From Phycisphaerae bacterium (GTDB lineage: Bacteria; Planctomycetota; Phycisphaerae; SM23-33), in assembly GCA_030754715.1 (NCBI GenBank), contig JASLZV010000156.1:1-5354 (forward strand): a DNA stretch of 5,354 nucleotides, in the 5' to 3' direction. The notes under the pieces were generated by a model. The model worked only from the letters and a program-made list of their open reading frames with translations, was not told where the DNA came from and did not search any database. Positions 1-4,966 of this stretch are shown in pieces. Numbering within the stretch: position 1 is the stretch's first letter; every line of letters begins with the position of its first letter. Made by a program: the position numbers and the translations under genes.

Positions 1-136
1 CGTGCAGTTTGGTATTGTTGTCATTAGGTGGATTAACGTTAATGAGAAGAAGAAGGGTCAGGTAGTTCCCTTTTTTCTCAAAATTACAACACTGACGCCT
101 CCCTCAGAACTCGCCGGGTGTGATGATCCGATGTAA
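1..136 (+). CDS. Possible C-terminal tail of a hypothetical protein (5' end outside window)
   Basis: Reading from base 2, the plus strand is open for 44 codons to a TAA at 134-136, with no start needed because the frame enters from the left edge. The peptide begins VQFGIVVIRWINV, continues through a basic KKK stretch and ends in GCDDPM. The hydrophobic-then-charged pattern is protein-like, but I recognise no family and 44 open codons can arise by chance in this composition. A weak hairpin followed by a T run (53-57 pairing with 68-72, then Ts to 76) falls inside the frame, which argues somewhat against it. If real, this gene would converge on the minus-strand gene cluster. Treat as tentative. 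Confidence 0.2.
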   Translation, partial: VQFGIVVIRWINVNEKKKGQVVPFFLKITTLTPPSELAGCDDPM

Positions 137-206
137 GGCACGATTATTTCTAGTCTTATCTTATTTTTTGCTTGCATTTCTCTGGTGGCTCCTGTAGGAT
201 TTGGTT

Positions 207-233
207 TATCGTAAGTATCGTAAGTATCGTTAG
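207..233. repeat. Three tandem copies of a 9-bp unit
   Basis: The unit TATCGTAAG occurs at 207-215 and 216-224 exactly and at 225-233 with one change (TATCGTTAG). Because the period is 9, it keeps any reading frame open; on the plus strand it reads Ile-Val-Ser three times. It lies just upstream of the transposase-like frame and its last copy forms one arm of the hairpin at 225-250. The function is unknown: replication slippage, a binding-site array, or part of an element end are all possible. Confidence 0.85.
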
Positions 234-250
234 CAGGGAGGTTAACGATA
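225..250. repeat. Inverted repeat with an SD-like loop
   Basis: TATCGTTA (225-232) and TAACGATA (243-250) are perfect 8-bp inverted arms around a 10-base loop, GCAGGGAGGT (233-242). In plus-strand RNA the loop would display AGGGAGG, a strong Shine-Dalgarno-like string, about 11 bases before the ACG at 253 where the transposase-like frame most naturally begins. The stem is AU-rich, so it would be weak as RNA. It could instead be a protein-binding site on DNA. Confidence 0.6.
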
Positions 251-252
251 AG

Positions 253-500
253 ACGAGATACGCCGTCGATCCGCGACAAAAGGCCCTGTTCGACTCGGCT
301 GAGACGATGTTTTCGCCCATGGCGATCAAGTACATGCGGCAGGACTGGCCGGGCCTTTGCCGTCTGGCGGCGTCGAGCTGCATCGACAAGCGGCAGGGGG
401 TTGCCTGCTTCGGGCTCCTTAGGAGCCGACAAATCGCTCGGCCTCTGTGCAGCGTTTCATTTTGTCAGGGACTCTTATAATTCAAGCAGGACGGTTTGTG
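253..500 (+). pseudogene. Possible decayed transposase N-terminus (IS1182-like)
   Basis: From 253 the plus strand reads an RYAVDPRQKALFD-type opening, then FSPMAIKYM and DWPGL (to about 357). This resembles what I remember of the start of IS1182-like transposases: a D-x-RQ-x-x-LFD opening, then a W-x-x-x-FR segment. The position expected for the start codon is ACG (253-255), preceded by AGGGAGG at 235-241, which suggests a lost ATG. The family pattern then fades; moving one base over, from about 401, the frame shows SLGADKSL and FHFVRDS, vaguely like the following G-RPTKEL and hydrophobic segments of such transposases, which would imply a frameshift. The frame of 253 stops at 478-480. Nothing resembling the catalytic core follows, because the radical SAM 3' end starts at 541. 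The match is from memory and partial, so it may be chance. Confidence 0.33.
413..427. repeat. 15-bp odd palindrome
   Basis: GGCTCCT (413-419) and AGGAGCC (421-427) are perfect 7-bp arms around a single central T. As RNA it can form only a tight hairpin with about five stem pairs, and no T run follows on either strand, so it is a poor intrinsic terminator. It sits about 115 bases past the stop of the radical SAM gene and inside the suspected transposase remnant. Function unknown. Confidence 0.5.
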
Positions 501-540
501 GGGAGGCACAAGCCCAAGGCCAATACCCCCGGAGCCGGCA

Positions 541-1947
541 TCATAAGCGCAGCTGCCGCCTGGCCCGTCTGGATCGTCCGGGCTGCATGGAAAAAACCCT
601 GTTCAAGAGAAGATGCGGAATTGCAAGCGGGTGTCGCAGCAGCAGGTTCTTCAGGGACTTGTATTTTGCGTACAGGTCAAGACGCCTGTGGAATTTTCTT
701 ATCTTCCCGCCCGACAGGTGCCTCGATTTCATCACAACAGATGAGAAATATCCCCCGGCCTCTATGGCCGCCGGATATTCCACAAGCCCAGCCGACATCG
801 CCTCATCATGAAGGTGCGTCCCGGCATACGGCGCAGCCATGCTGAACTGCACCTCATCGAAAGGCAGTGTCCTGACGAGGTCAAACGTCTCCTTTAACGA
901 AGAGGCCGACTCATCGGGACTCCCTATCATGAAATACCCATAGACGTTGATACCCTTGTTTTTGGTGGCCGTCACCGTATCGCGAATTTGTTCCACGGTG
1001 ATGCCCTTCTTGAGATTGTCCAGCACCGTCTGACTGCCGGATTCGATCCCGTACATGATCGTCACAACGCCGGCCTTCTTAAGGGCGGCCAGCATCTGTT
1101 CGTCTATCGTGTCTACCCTCGAATTGATCGCGAATTGTACGTCAAATCTCCTACGAAGCACTTCATCGCAGAATTCCATGGTAAAATTCTTGCGGCAGGT
1201 GAAGGTGTCGTCGACAAAGAAGATGCCCCGGACCGAGTAGTCACATATCAACTGCGAGATTTCCTCGGCCACGTTGGCCACCGACCTATAACGCACGCCT
1301 TTGCCGAATATCAGGTCGAGGGCCGGCTTGCAGTAAGTGCATCCAAACGGACACCCTCGGGAGGCTATCATTGTGGTGGCGCAAATGTTTTTGTATGAGA
1401 ACGTTTTCTGCGTCCCCCCCCGCAGGTATCGGGCCATCGGCAGCAGGCCCCGTGCGGGAAACGGCAGATCGTCCAGATTTGCAATCGGCTCTCGCCGGGG
1501 AGTGTGCACCAGCTTGCTTCCGGCCGGGTCCATGTAGGAAATTCCGCGGATCCGCGACAGGTCCGCGGCGTTTTGAGTTGCCTTAACGAGTTCCAGGAAC
1601 GTCTGCTCGGCCTCTCCTCGGACGCAGACGTCGACGCCCAGCCGCGTGATGACGTCATCGGGCTGCACCGTCGGATGCGGGCCGCCGGCCACGATGACCA
1701 CGCCGGGAAACTTCTCTTTGAGGCATCTGATGGTCCAGGACGCCCCCGACAGATATGGCGTCATTATGTATAAGCCGAAGAGGCTGGGCCGGGTGATCCG
1801 GGCAAGGCGTTCATCGAGGTCCTCGAACGTGGTGTCAATAATCAGCACATCGTCGCATCCGTGCTTTTTGAGATATGCCGCCAGATACGCCGGTCCCAAG
1901 GGCGGCTGAAACGATATCCGGTACCGGGGATTGACAAGTACGATCAT
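541..1947 (-). CDS. B12-binding-domain radical SAM protein
   Basis: The gene encodes a complete 468-residue protein with the two-domain build of the BchE/anaerobic-cyclase group. Residues ~1-130 form a Rossmann-like B12-binding-type domain: an opening MIVLVNP, PPLGPAYLAAYLKKHG (15-30), VAGGPHPT (86-93) and RGEAE (110-114). The classic cobalt-ligand motif DxHxxG is not visible, so any cobalamin may bind without a protein His ligand, or not at all. Residues ~185-380 are the radical SAM barrel, with CPFGCTYC (C199, C203, C206) for the 4Fe-4S cluster, VDDTF (245-249), YGIESGSQ (299-306) and GYFMIGSPDES (337-347). The C-terminus, after ~400, is basic and unassigned. The start at 1947 fits the family; a Shine-Dalgarno site is weak (AAGAAG abuts the ATG). 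The spacer to the RidA-family gene is 220 bases. Relatives methylate, cyclise or rearrange many substrates, so the reaction cannot be named; a cytosolic, oxygen-sensitive enzyme is expected. Confidence 0.93.
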   Translation of the reverse strand: MIVLVNPRYRISFQPPLGPAYLAAYLKKHGCDDVLIIDTTFEDLDERLARITRPSLFGLYIMTPYLSGASWTIRCLKEKFPGVVIVAGGPHPTVQPDDVITRLGVDVCVRGEAEQTFLELVKATQNAADLSRIRGISYMDPAGSKLVHTPRREPIANLDDLPFPARGLLPMARYLRGGTQKTFSYKNICATTMIASRGCPFGCTYCKPALDLIFGKGVRYRSVANVAEEISQLICDYSVRGIFFVDDTFTCRKNFTMEFCDEVLRRRFDVQFAINSRVDTIDEQMLAALKKAGVVTIMYGIESGSQTVLDNLKKGITVEQIRDTVTATKNKGINVYGYFMIGSPDESASSLKETFDLVRTLPFDEVQFSMAAPYAGTHLHDEAMSAGLVEYPAAIEAGGYFSSVVMKSRHLSGGKIRKFHRRLDLYAKYKSLKNLLLRHPLAIPHLLLNRVFSMQPGRSRRARRQLRL

Positions 1948-2167
1948 CTTCTTATCGCTCTTGTGCGGTATCTTTCAAACCTCGCCGTGCATTGATGTAT
2001 CTTACAACCATCCGCTCCAACTCTTTAGACACCATCGGCGGGGAGTTAACAATCACGAATGGCAGAAGAGCAAACGGAAGGCGGCCTTGAGCAAACCGGC
2101 GGGGCGGAAGAGGCAATCCAATTGCCGGTCCGCCGACCAGTCGTTTTCGCAACAGTGCGACCGGGCT

Positions 2168-2563
2168 TTACGGCAGTTGGGCAACGACCTCCACTTCGAT
2201 CAGGAGTTCCGGATGCACCAGGCGAGAAATCTGAACCCACGTGGACGCCGGCGGGGTAGAATCTCCGTAGAACTCACGGCGGACGTCGGCCGCCTCGACA
2301 GCGGCGTCTATGTCCTTCGTGTAAACGGTCTCTTTGACAATGCTATCAGACGTTGCTCCGTGCGCGTCAAGCGTCTTGCGGATATCCTCGTACGCATTGC
2401 GCATCTGAGCCTTCATGTCACCCGCGGCAACGACCTGGCCGTCCTGGTCCCAACTGACCGATCCGGAAAGATATAGCGTCTTGCCAACCTTCACCGCCTG
2501 GGAGTAAGGAAAGGACTTCTCCAGTTCACGAAGGTGAAAGGCCTGCTTTTTGTTCTTGTCCAT
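2168..2563 (-). CDS. RidA/YjgF-family protein, non-canonical (no catalytic Arg)
   Basis: The 131-residue product has the usual single-domain RidA length and pattern: FPYSQAVKVGKTLYLSG (18-34), DMKAQMRNAYEDIRKTL (49-65), VKETVY (76-81), the PPAST segment (104-108) and IEVEVVAQLP (122-131). Canonical RidA hydrolyses reactive enamine/imine intermediates from PLP enzymes and uses an Arg in a PARS/T motif (R105 in E. coli RidA). Here the corresponding residue is Ser107, while the acidic residue matching E120 is kept (E123). The protein therefore probably belongs to another Rid subgroup, for which 2-iminopropionate deaminase activity should not be assumed. Members usually form trimers with active sites at subunit interfaces. 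The ATG at 2563 has a clear GAGGAG site. The gene follows acoB by 208 bases and precedes the radical SAM gene by 220. Confidence 0.92.
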   Translation of the reverse strand: MDKNKKQAFHLRELEKSFPYSQAVKVGKTLYLSGSVSWDQDGQVVAAGDMKAQMRNAYEDIRKTLDAHGATSDSIVKETVYTKDIDAAVEAADVRREFYGDSTPPASTWVQISRLVHPELLIEVEVVAQLP

Positions 2564-2569
2564 AAGTTA

Positions 2570-2575
2570 CTCCTC
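2570..2575 (-). promoter_or_regulatory. Ribosome binding site of the RidA-family gene
   Basis: The minus strand reads GAGGAG followed by TAACTT and the ATG at 2563, a six-base spacing. This supports the chosen start and suggests that the gene is translated independently of acoB, which ends 208 bases upstream. Confidence 0.75.
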
Positions 2576-2641
2576 GTAATTGGCGTCTCGGCGCGTACCC
2601 CAACGTGCGTGCACCTGCCATAACCGGTCGTTTGTACAAGT

Positions 2642-2682
2642 GCATCCCAAAAGCCGGATGCCGCAGGCGAATTGTCGCGGCA
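2642..2682. repeat. Two overlapping inverted repeats in the acoB-ridA spacer
   Basis: GCATCC (2642-2647) pairs with GGATGC (2656-2661) across eight bases, and TGCCGC (2659-2664) pairs with GCGGCA (2677-2682) across twelve bases. They share bases 2659-2661, so both stems cannot form fully at once. A smaller alternative, GCGA-ATTG-TCGC at 2667-2678, lies inside the second. No T run follows on the minus strand, so neither is a standard intrinsic terminator. They could stabilise the 3' end of the aco message, or be chance pairings in GC-rich DNA. Confidence 0.4.
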
Positions 2683-2771
2683 GATTCCTTACGGATTCGC
2701 TCCCGGGCTGGGGTCAACTCTGCTTTAATCATCTTCCCGTCATATTGTCAGTCTCGCCGATAACGAACAGA

Positions 2772-3797
2772 CTAGCGTTTTTGGGGCACAACAGCCATGA
2801 CCGCCTTGACTATCCGTTGCGCGTCCGGGACGTAGAATTTCTCCAGAACCGGGCTGAACGGTACAGGCGTATGTGGCGGGGTGACCATCCGGGCCGGCGC
2901 GTCGAGATACTCGAAGGCCTTTGTGGCTACCAACGCGATGATGTCGGTGGCCATCGAGCATCGGGGGTGGTCCTCATCGACCACGACCAGTCGCTCGGTC
3001 TTGCGTACTGAATCCAGTATGGTCTGCTCATCCAAAGGCGAAATTGTGCGTGGATCGACGATTTCGATGCTGATGCCTTCTTTGTTCAGGATATCAGCGG
3101 CCTCCAGTGCGACATTGACCATGCGCGACAGGGCCACGACGGTCACGTCGGTCCCTTGGCGCACGATGTTGGCCTTGCCGATTTCCACGACGTGCTCGCC
3201 TTCGGGGACAGGGCCTTTGGTCTCGTAGAGGACCTTGTTCTCAAAGTAGATCACCGGGTCGTCGTCACGAATGGCCGCGGCAAGCAGGCCCTTGGCATCG
3301 GCGGGGGTGGCAGGCAGGACGCACTTGAGGCCGGGGTAGTGGGTGAAGATTGAATAGAGGCAGTCGGAGTGCTGCGCGGCGGCCCCCAGCCCGGCCCCTA
3401 TCGTGGTGCGGACGGTTACGGGCACCTTGGCGCGGCCTCCGAACATGTATCGCAACTTAGCCCCCTGGTTGACGATCTGGTCGAGGCACACGCCGCAGAA
3501 TCCCACGAACATCAACTCGACCACGGGGCGCATCCCCGAGGCTGCCGCGCCGACGGCCGCGCCGATGAAGGCCGACTCGCTGATAGGCGTATCCAGCATG
3601 CGCTGTGATCCGAACTTTCCCACCAGCCCCTTGGTCATACCGAAGACGCCACCCCAGGCGTCGAGCATGTCGGGATCGTCGCGGCCGGGCGCGCCGGCGA
3701 TGTCCTCCCCCAACAAAATCACGTTGGGGTCCCGTTGCATTTCCTGGACAAAGGCTTCGTTGATTGCTTCTCGGTAGGTTATTTCACGTTCAGGCAT
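2772..3797 (-). CDS. acoB: Acetoin dehydrogenase-type E1 beta subunit (TPP-dependent)
   Basis: The 341-residue product is the beta subunit of a heterotetrameric TPP-dependent E1; its partner is encoded directly upstream. Visible motifs are LLGEDIAG (28-35), LDTPISE (68-74) and GAAVGAAASGMRPVVELMF (79-97) in the pyrimidine-binding domain, then AAQHSD (140-145) with the conserved His, DPVIYFENK (180-188), and in the transketolase C-terminal domain VDPRTISPLDE (247-257), DEDHPRCSMATDI (274-286) and PHTPVPFSPVLE (308-319). The DAWGGVFGMTKGL stretch (46-58) after a short insertion, and the PRCSMATDI and PHTPVPFS segments, match bacterial acetoin-dehydrogenase beta subunits as I remember them better than PdhB. 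With E1 alpha it would cleave acetoin to acetaldehyde and a TPP-bound acetyl group that passes to E2 lipoyl. A role on pyruvate or a branched 2-oxo acid cannot be excluded. The start is 51 bases past the acoA stop with a weak purine-rich site (GAAAGAAA), consistent with one operon. Confidence 0.92.
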   Translation of the reverse strand: MPEREITYREAINEAFVQEMQRDPNVILLGEDIAGAPGRDDPDMLDAWGGVFGMTKGLVGKFGSQRMLDTPISESAFIGAAVGAAASGMRPVVELMFVGFCGVCLDQIVNQGAKLRYMFGGRAKVPVTVRTTIGAGLGAAAQHSDCLYSIFTHYPGLKCVLPATPADAKGLLAAAIRDDDPVIYFENKVLYETKGPVPEGEHVVEIGKANIVRQGTDVTVVALSRMVNVALEAADILNKEGISIEIVDPRTISPLDEQTILDSVRKTERLVVVDEDHPRCSMATDIIALVATKAFEYLDAPARMVTPPHTPVPFSPVLEKFYVPDAQRIVKAVMAVVPQKR

Positions 3798-3813
3798 AGC
3801 ATTTCTTTCAATT

Positions 3814-3840
3814 TGGGACGCTGGGCAGGAAACTGTCCCA
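3814..3840. repeat. Short inverted repeat between acoA and acoB
   Basis: TGGGAC (3814-3819) and GTCCCA (3835-3840) are perfect 6-bp arms around 15 bases in the 51-base acoA-acoB spacer. The stem is short and no T run follows on the minus strand, so termination is unlikely. It lies just upstream of the weak acoB ribosome binding site and might affect RNA processing or initiation. Chance is a real alternative. Confidence 0.35.
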
Positions 3841-3848
3841 TGTATAGT

Positions 3849-4817
3849 CTAGGGGTATTTGACGTAGACGTCTTCTAAACACTCTTGCGGCTCGGGAAAC
3901 GGGCTGGCGGCTGCGAAGATCTTGGCTTTTTTCAGCGTTGTGTCGGTCTGCTGATCAATCTTCGCGAGTTGGTCTTCTGAAAGAAGCCCCTCCTCCAACA
4001 CGCGCTTGTGGAATTGCAGGATCGGGTCGCGGTCCTTGTAGGACTGTTCCTCCTGCTTGGTGCGATACAAGATCGTGTCGCCTTCGAAGTGGCCGTAGTA
4101 ACGGTAGGTTTTGCCTTCCAGGAGTGTTGGTCCCTTGCCCTTCCGGGCGCGGGCGACAGCCTCGGCGGCGGCGTCATACACCGCAAAGACGTCCATTCCG
4201 TCAACGACCACGCCGGGAATGCCGTAGGCAACCGCCCGGTCGGCGATGTTGGGCACGCGCATGGAGTAGTCCGTGGAGGTGGTTTCGGCGTAGACGTTGT
4301 TCTCGGCAACAAAGACTATCGGCAGGTCCCAGATGGACGCCAGGTTCAGTGACTCGTGGAAGGTTCCCTGGTTGGAAGCGCCGTCGCCGAAAAAGCATGC
4401 CGTCACCTGGTCGGTCCCGCGCAACTTGGCCGCAAGCGCCGCTCCGCAGGCCAGCGGCGGCCCGGCGCCGACGATGCCGTTTGCCCCCAACATTCCCTTG
4501 GTCATGTCGGCGATGTGCATGGAACCGCCCTTGCCTTTGCACGCGCCGGTTGCCTTGCCGTAGATCTCCGCCAGCATGGCATTGATATCCACACCCTTGG
4601 CGATGCAGTGTCCGTGACCGCGATGCGTGCTGGTGATGGAGTCGTCGTCACGAAGATTTGCCATTGTTCCCACAGCGATGGCTTCTTCACCGGCGTAGAG
4701 ATGTACGAAACCGGCAATGGCGCCGGCGGCAAACTCATCGTGCACATGATCCTCGAACTTGCGGATCAGACACATGCGTTCATATATCCACTTAAGCCTG
4801 TCTTTCTTGATTGGCAT
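3849..4817 (-). CDS. acoA: Acetoin dehydrogenase-type E1 alpha subunit (TPP-dependent)
   Basis: The 322-residue product is the TPP/Mg-binding alpha subunit. Its motifs are GFVHLYAGEEA (36-46), STHRGHGHCIAKG (63-75), YGKATGACKGKGGSMH (86-101), GANGIVGAG (111-119) and the thiamine-diphosphate fold GDG (144-146), 26 residues, then NN (173-174). RYYGHFEGD (239-247) occupies the loop that in pyruvate dehydrogenases reads RYHGHS-MSDPG. This, the LYAGEEA and DDD-I-STHRGHGH wording and the ending DVYVKYP match AcoA of acetoin-degrading bacteria as I remember them, and the length is that of AcoA, with no mitochondrial-type extension. With E1 beta it would form the cytosolic alpha2-beta2 E1 that decarboxylates or cleaves the substrate and reductively acetylates the E2 lipoyl group. 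The ATG at 4817 has an AGGAG site. The E2 gene ends 149 bases upstream and acoB begins 51 bases downstream. The complex assignment is firm; the substrate is inferred. Confidence 0.93.
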   Translation of the reverse strand: MPIKKDRLKWIYERMCLIRKFEDHVHDEFAAGAIAGFVHLYAGEEAIAVGTMANLRDDDSITSTHRGHGHCIAKGVDINAMLAEIYGKATGACKGKGGSMHIADMTKGMLGANGIVGAGPPLACGAALAAKLRGTDQVTACFFGDGASNQGTFHESLNLASIWDLPIVFVAENNVYAETTSTDYSMRVPNIADRAVAYGIPGVVVDGMDVFAVYDAAAEAVARARKGKGPTLLEGKTYRYYGHFEGDTILYRTKQEEQSYKDRDPILQFHKRVLEEGLLSEDQLAKIDQQTDTTLKKAKIFAAASPFPEPQECLEDVYVKYP

Positions 4818-4823
4818 ATGCTG

Positions 4824-4828
4824 CTCCT
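4824..4828 (-). promoter_or_regulatory. acoA: Ribosome binding site of acoA
   Basis: AGGAG on the minus strand lies six bases before the ATG at 4817. It is the best Shine-Dalgarno match among the dehydrogenase genes and fixes this start over any later Met. Confidence 0.75.
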
Positions 4829-4835
4829 GACGTTG

Positions 4836-4852
4836 GTAAGAGCGGTTCTTAC
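4836..4852. repeat. Small hairpin upstream of the acoA ribosome binding site
   Basis: GTAAGA (4836-4841) and TCTTAC (4847-4852) are perfect 6-bp arms around the five-base loop GCGGT. The repeat sits seven bases upstream of the acoA AGGAG, inside the 149-base E2-acoA spacer. As RNA it could shape the leader or mark a processing point; as DNA it could be an operator half-site pair. No T run follows, so it is not an intrinsic terminator. It may be chance. Confidence 0.4.
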
Positions 4853-4966
4853 GGGCTGCCGTGTTCGGCGGCCGACTTGCAAGCTATTTAGATATCCTAC
4901 ATTGTCGGCGAACGCAACGGCCGGTGCGAATTCTTTTGTCCGCTCGTTTAAGGACACCGGCACTGG

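Larger units (their letters stand above)
1..540. other. Region without an intact gene, left of the radical SAM gene
   Basis: I find no convincing full-length gene here. The first ~230 bases look AT-richer than the rest of the window, which suggests non-coding or foreign DNA. It contains a plus-strand frame open from the left edge to a TAA at 134-136, a 9-bp tandem repeat at 207-233, a hairpin at 225-250, a possible decayed transposase start from 253, and an odd palindrome at 413-427. A minus-strand frame at 58-432 is open, but its product looks like no family I know and it lies opposite the transposase-like frame, so I treat it as a shadow. No clear terminator (GC stem followed by a T run) is visible just downstream of the radical SAM stop at 541. 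Confidence 0.6.

Noticed and set aside
53..76. Intrinsic-terminator-like AAGGG / CCCTT stem followed by Ts on the plus strand
   Set aside because: The stem is only five pairs with a ten-base loop, it falls inside an open frame, and no upstream gene is visible to assign it to.
172..200. Possible plus-strand promoter (TTGCAT, 17 bases, TAGGAT)
   Set aside because: Spacing is right but the -35 box matches at only three of six positions, and the downstream frame appears broken.
207..233. CRISPR-like array
   Set aside because: The repeats are 9 bp and directly adjacent with no spacers, so this is a simple tandem repeat.
58..432. Minus-strand frame of 124 codons left of the radical SAM gene
   Set aside because: No recognisable family; it is opposite the transposase-like frame and its TYDTYD stretch is only the reverse reading of the 9-bp repeat.
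988..1398. Plus-strand frame of 136 codons
   Set aside because: It lies wholly opposite the radical SAM barrel, which has clear catalytic motifs in the minus frame.
2059..2259. Plus-strand frame starting MAEEQTEGG
   Set aside because: Overlaps the 3' end of the RidA gene on the opposite strand; the nearest SD-like GGGGAG is about 13 bases from the ATG and the product is not recognisable.
2526..2732. Minus-strand frame of 68 codons in the acoB-ridA spacer
   Set aside because: It overlaps the start of the well-supported RidA gene in another frame, has its purine-rich site too close to the ATG, and matches no family I know.
4880..4930. Possible promoter for acoA in the E2-acoA spacer (minus strand TTGCGT, 17 bases, TATCTA)
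   Set aside because: Only half of the -10 bases match the consensus and the genes are likely co-transcribed; too weak to annotate.
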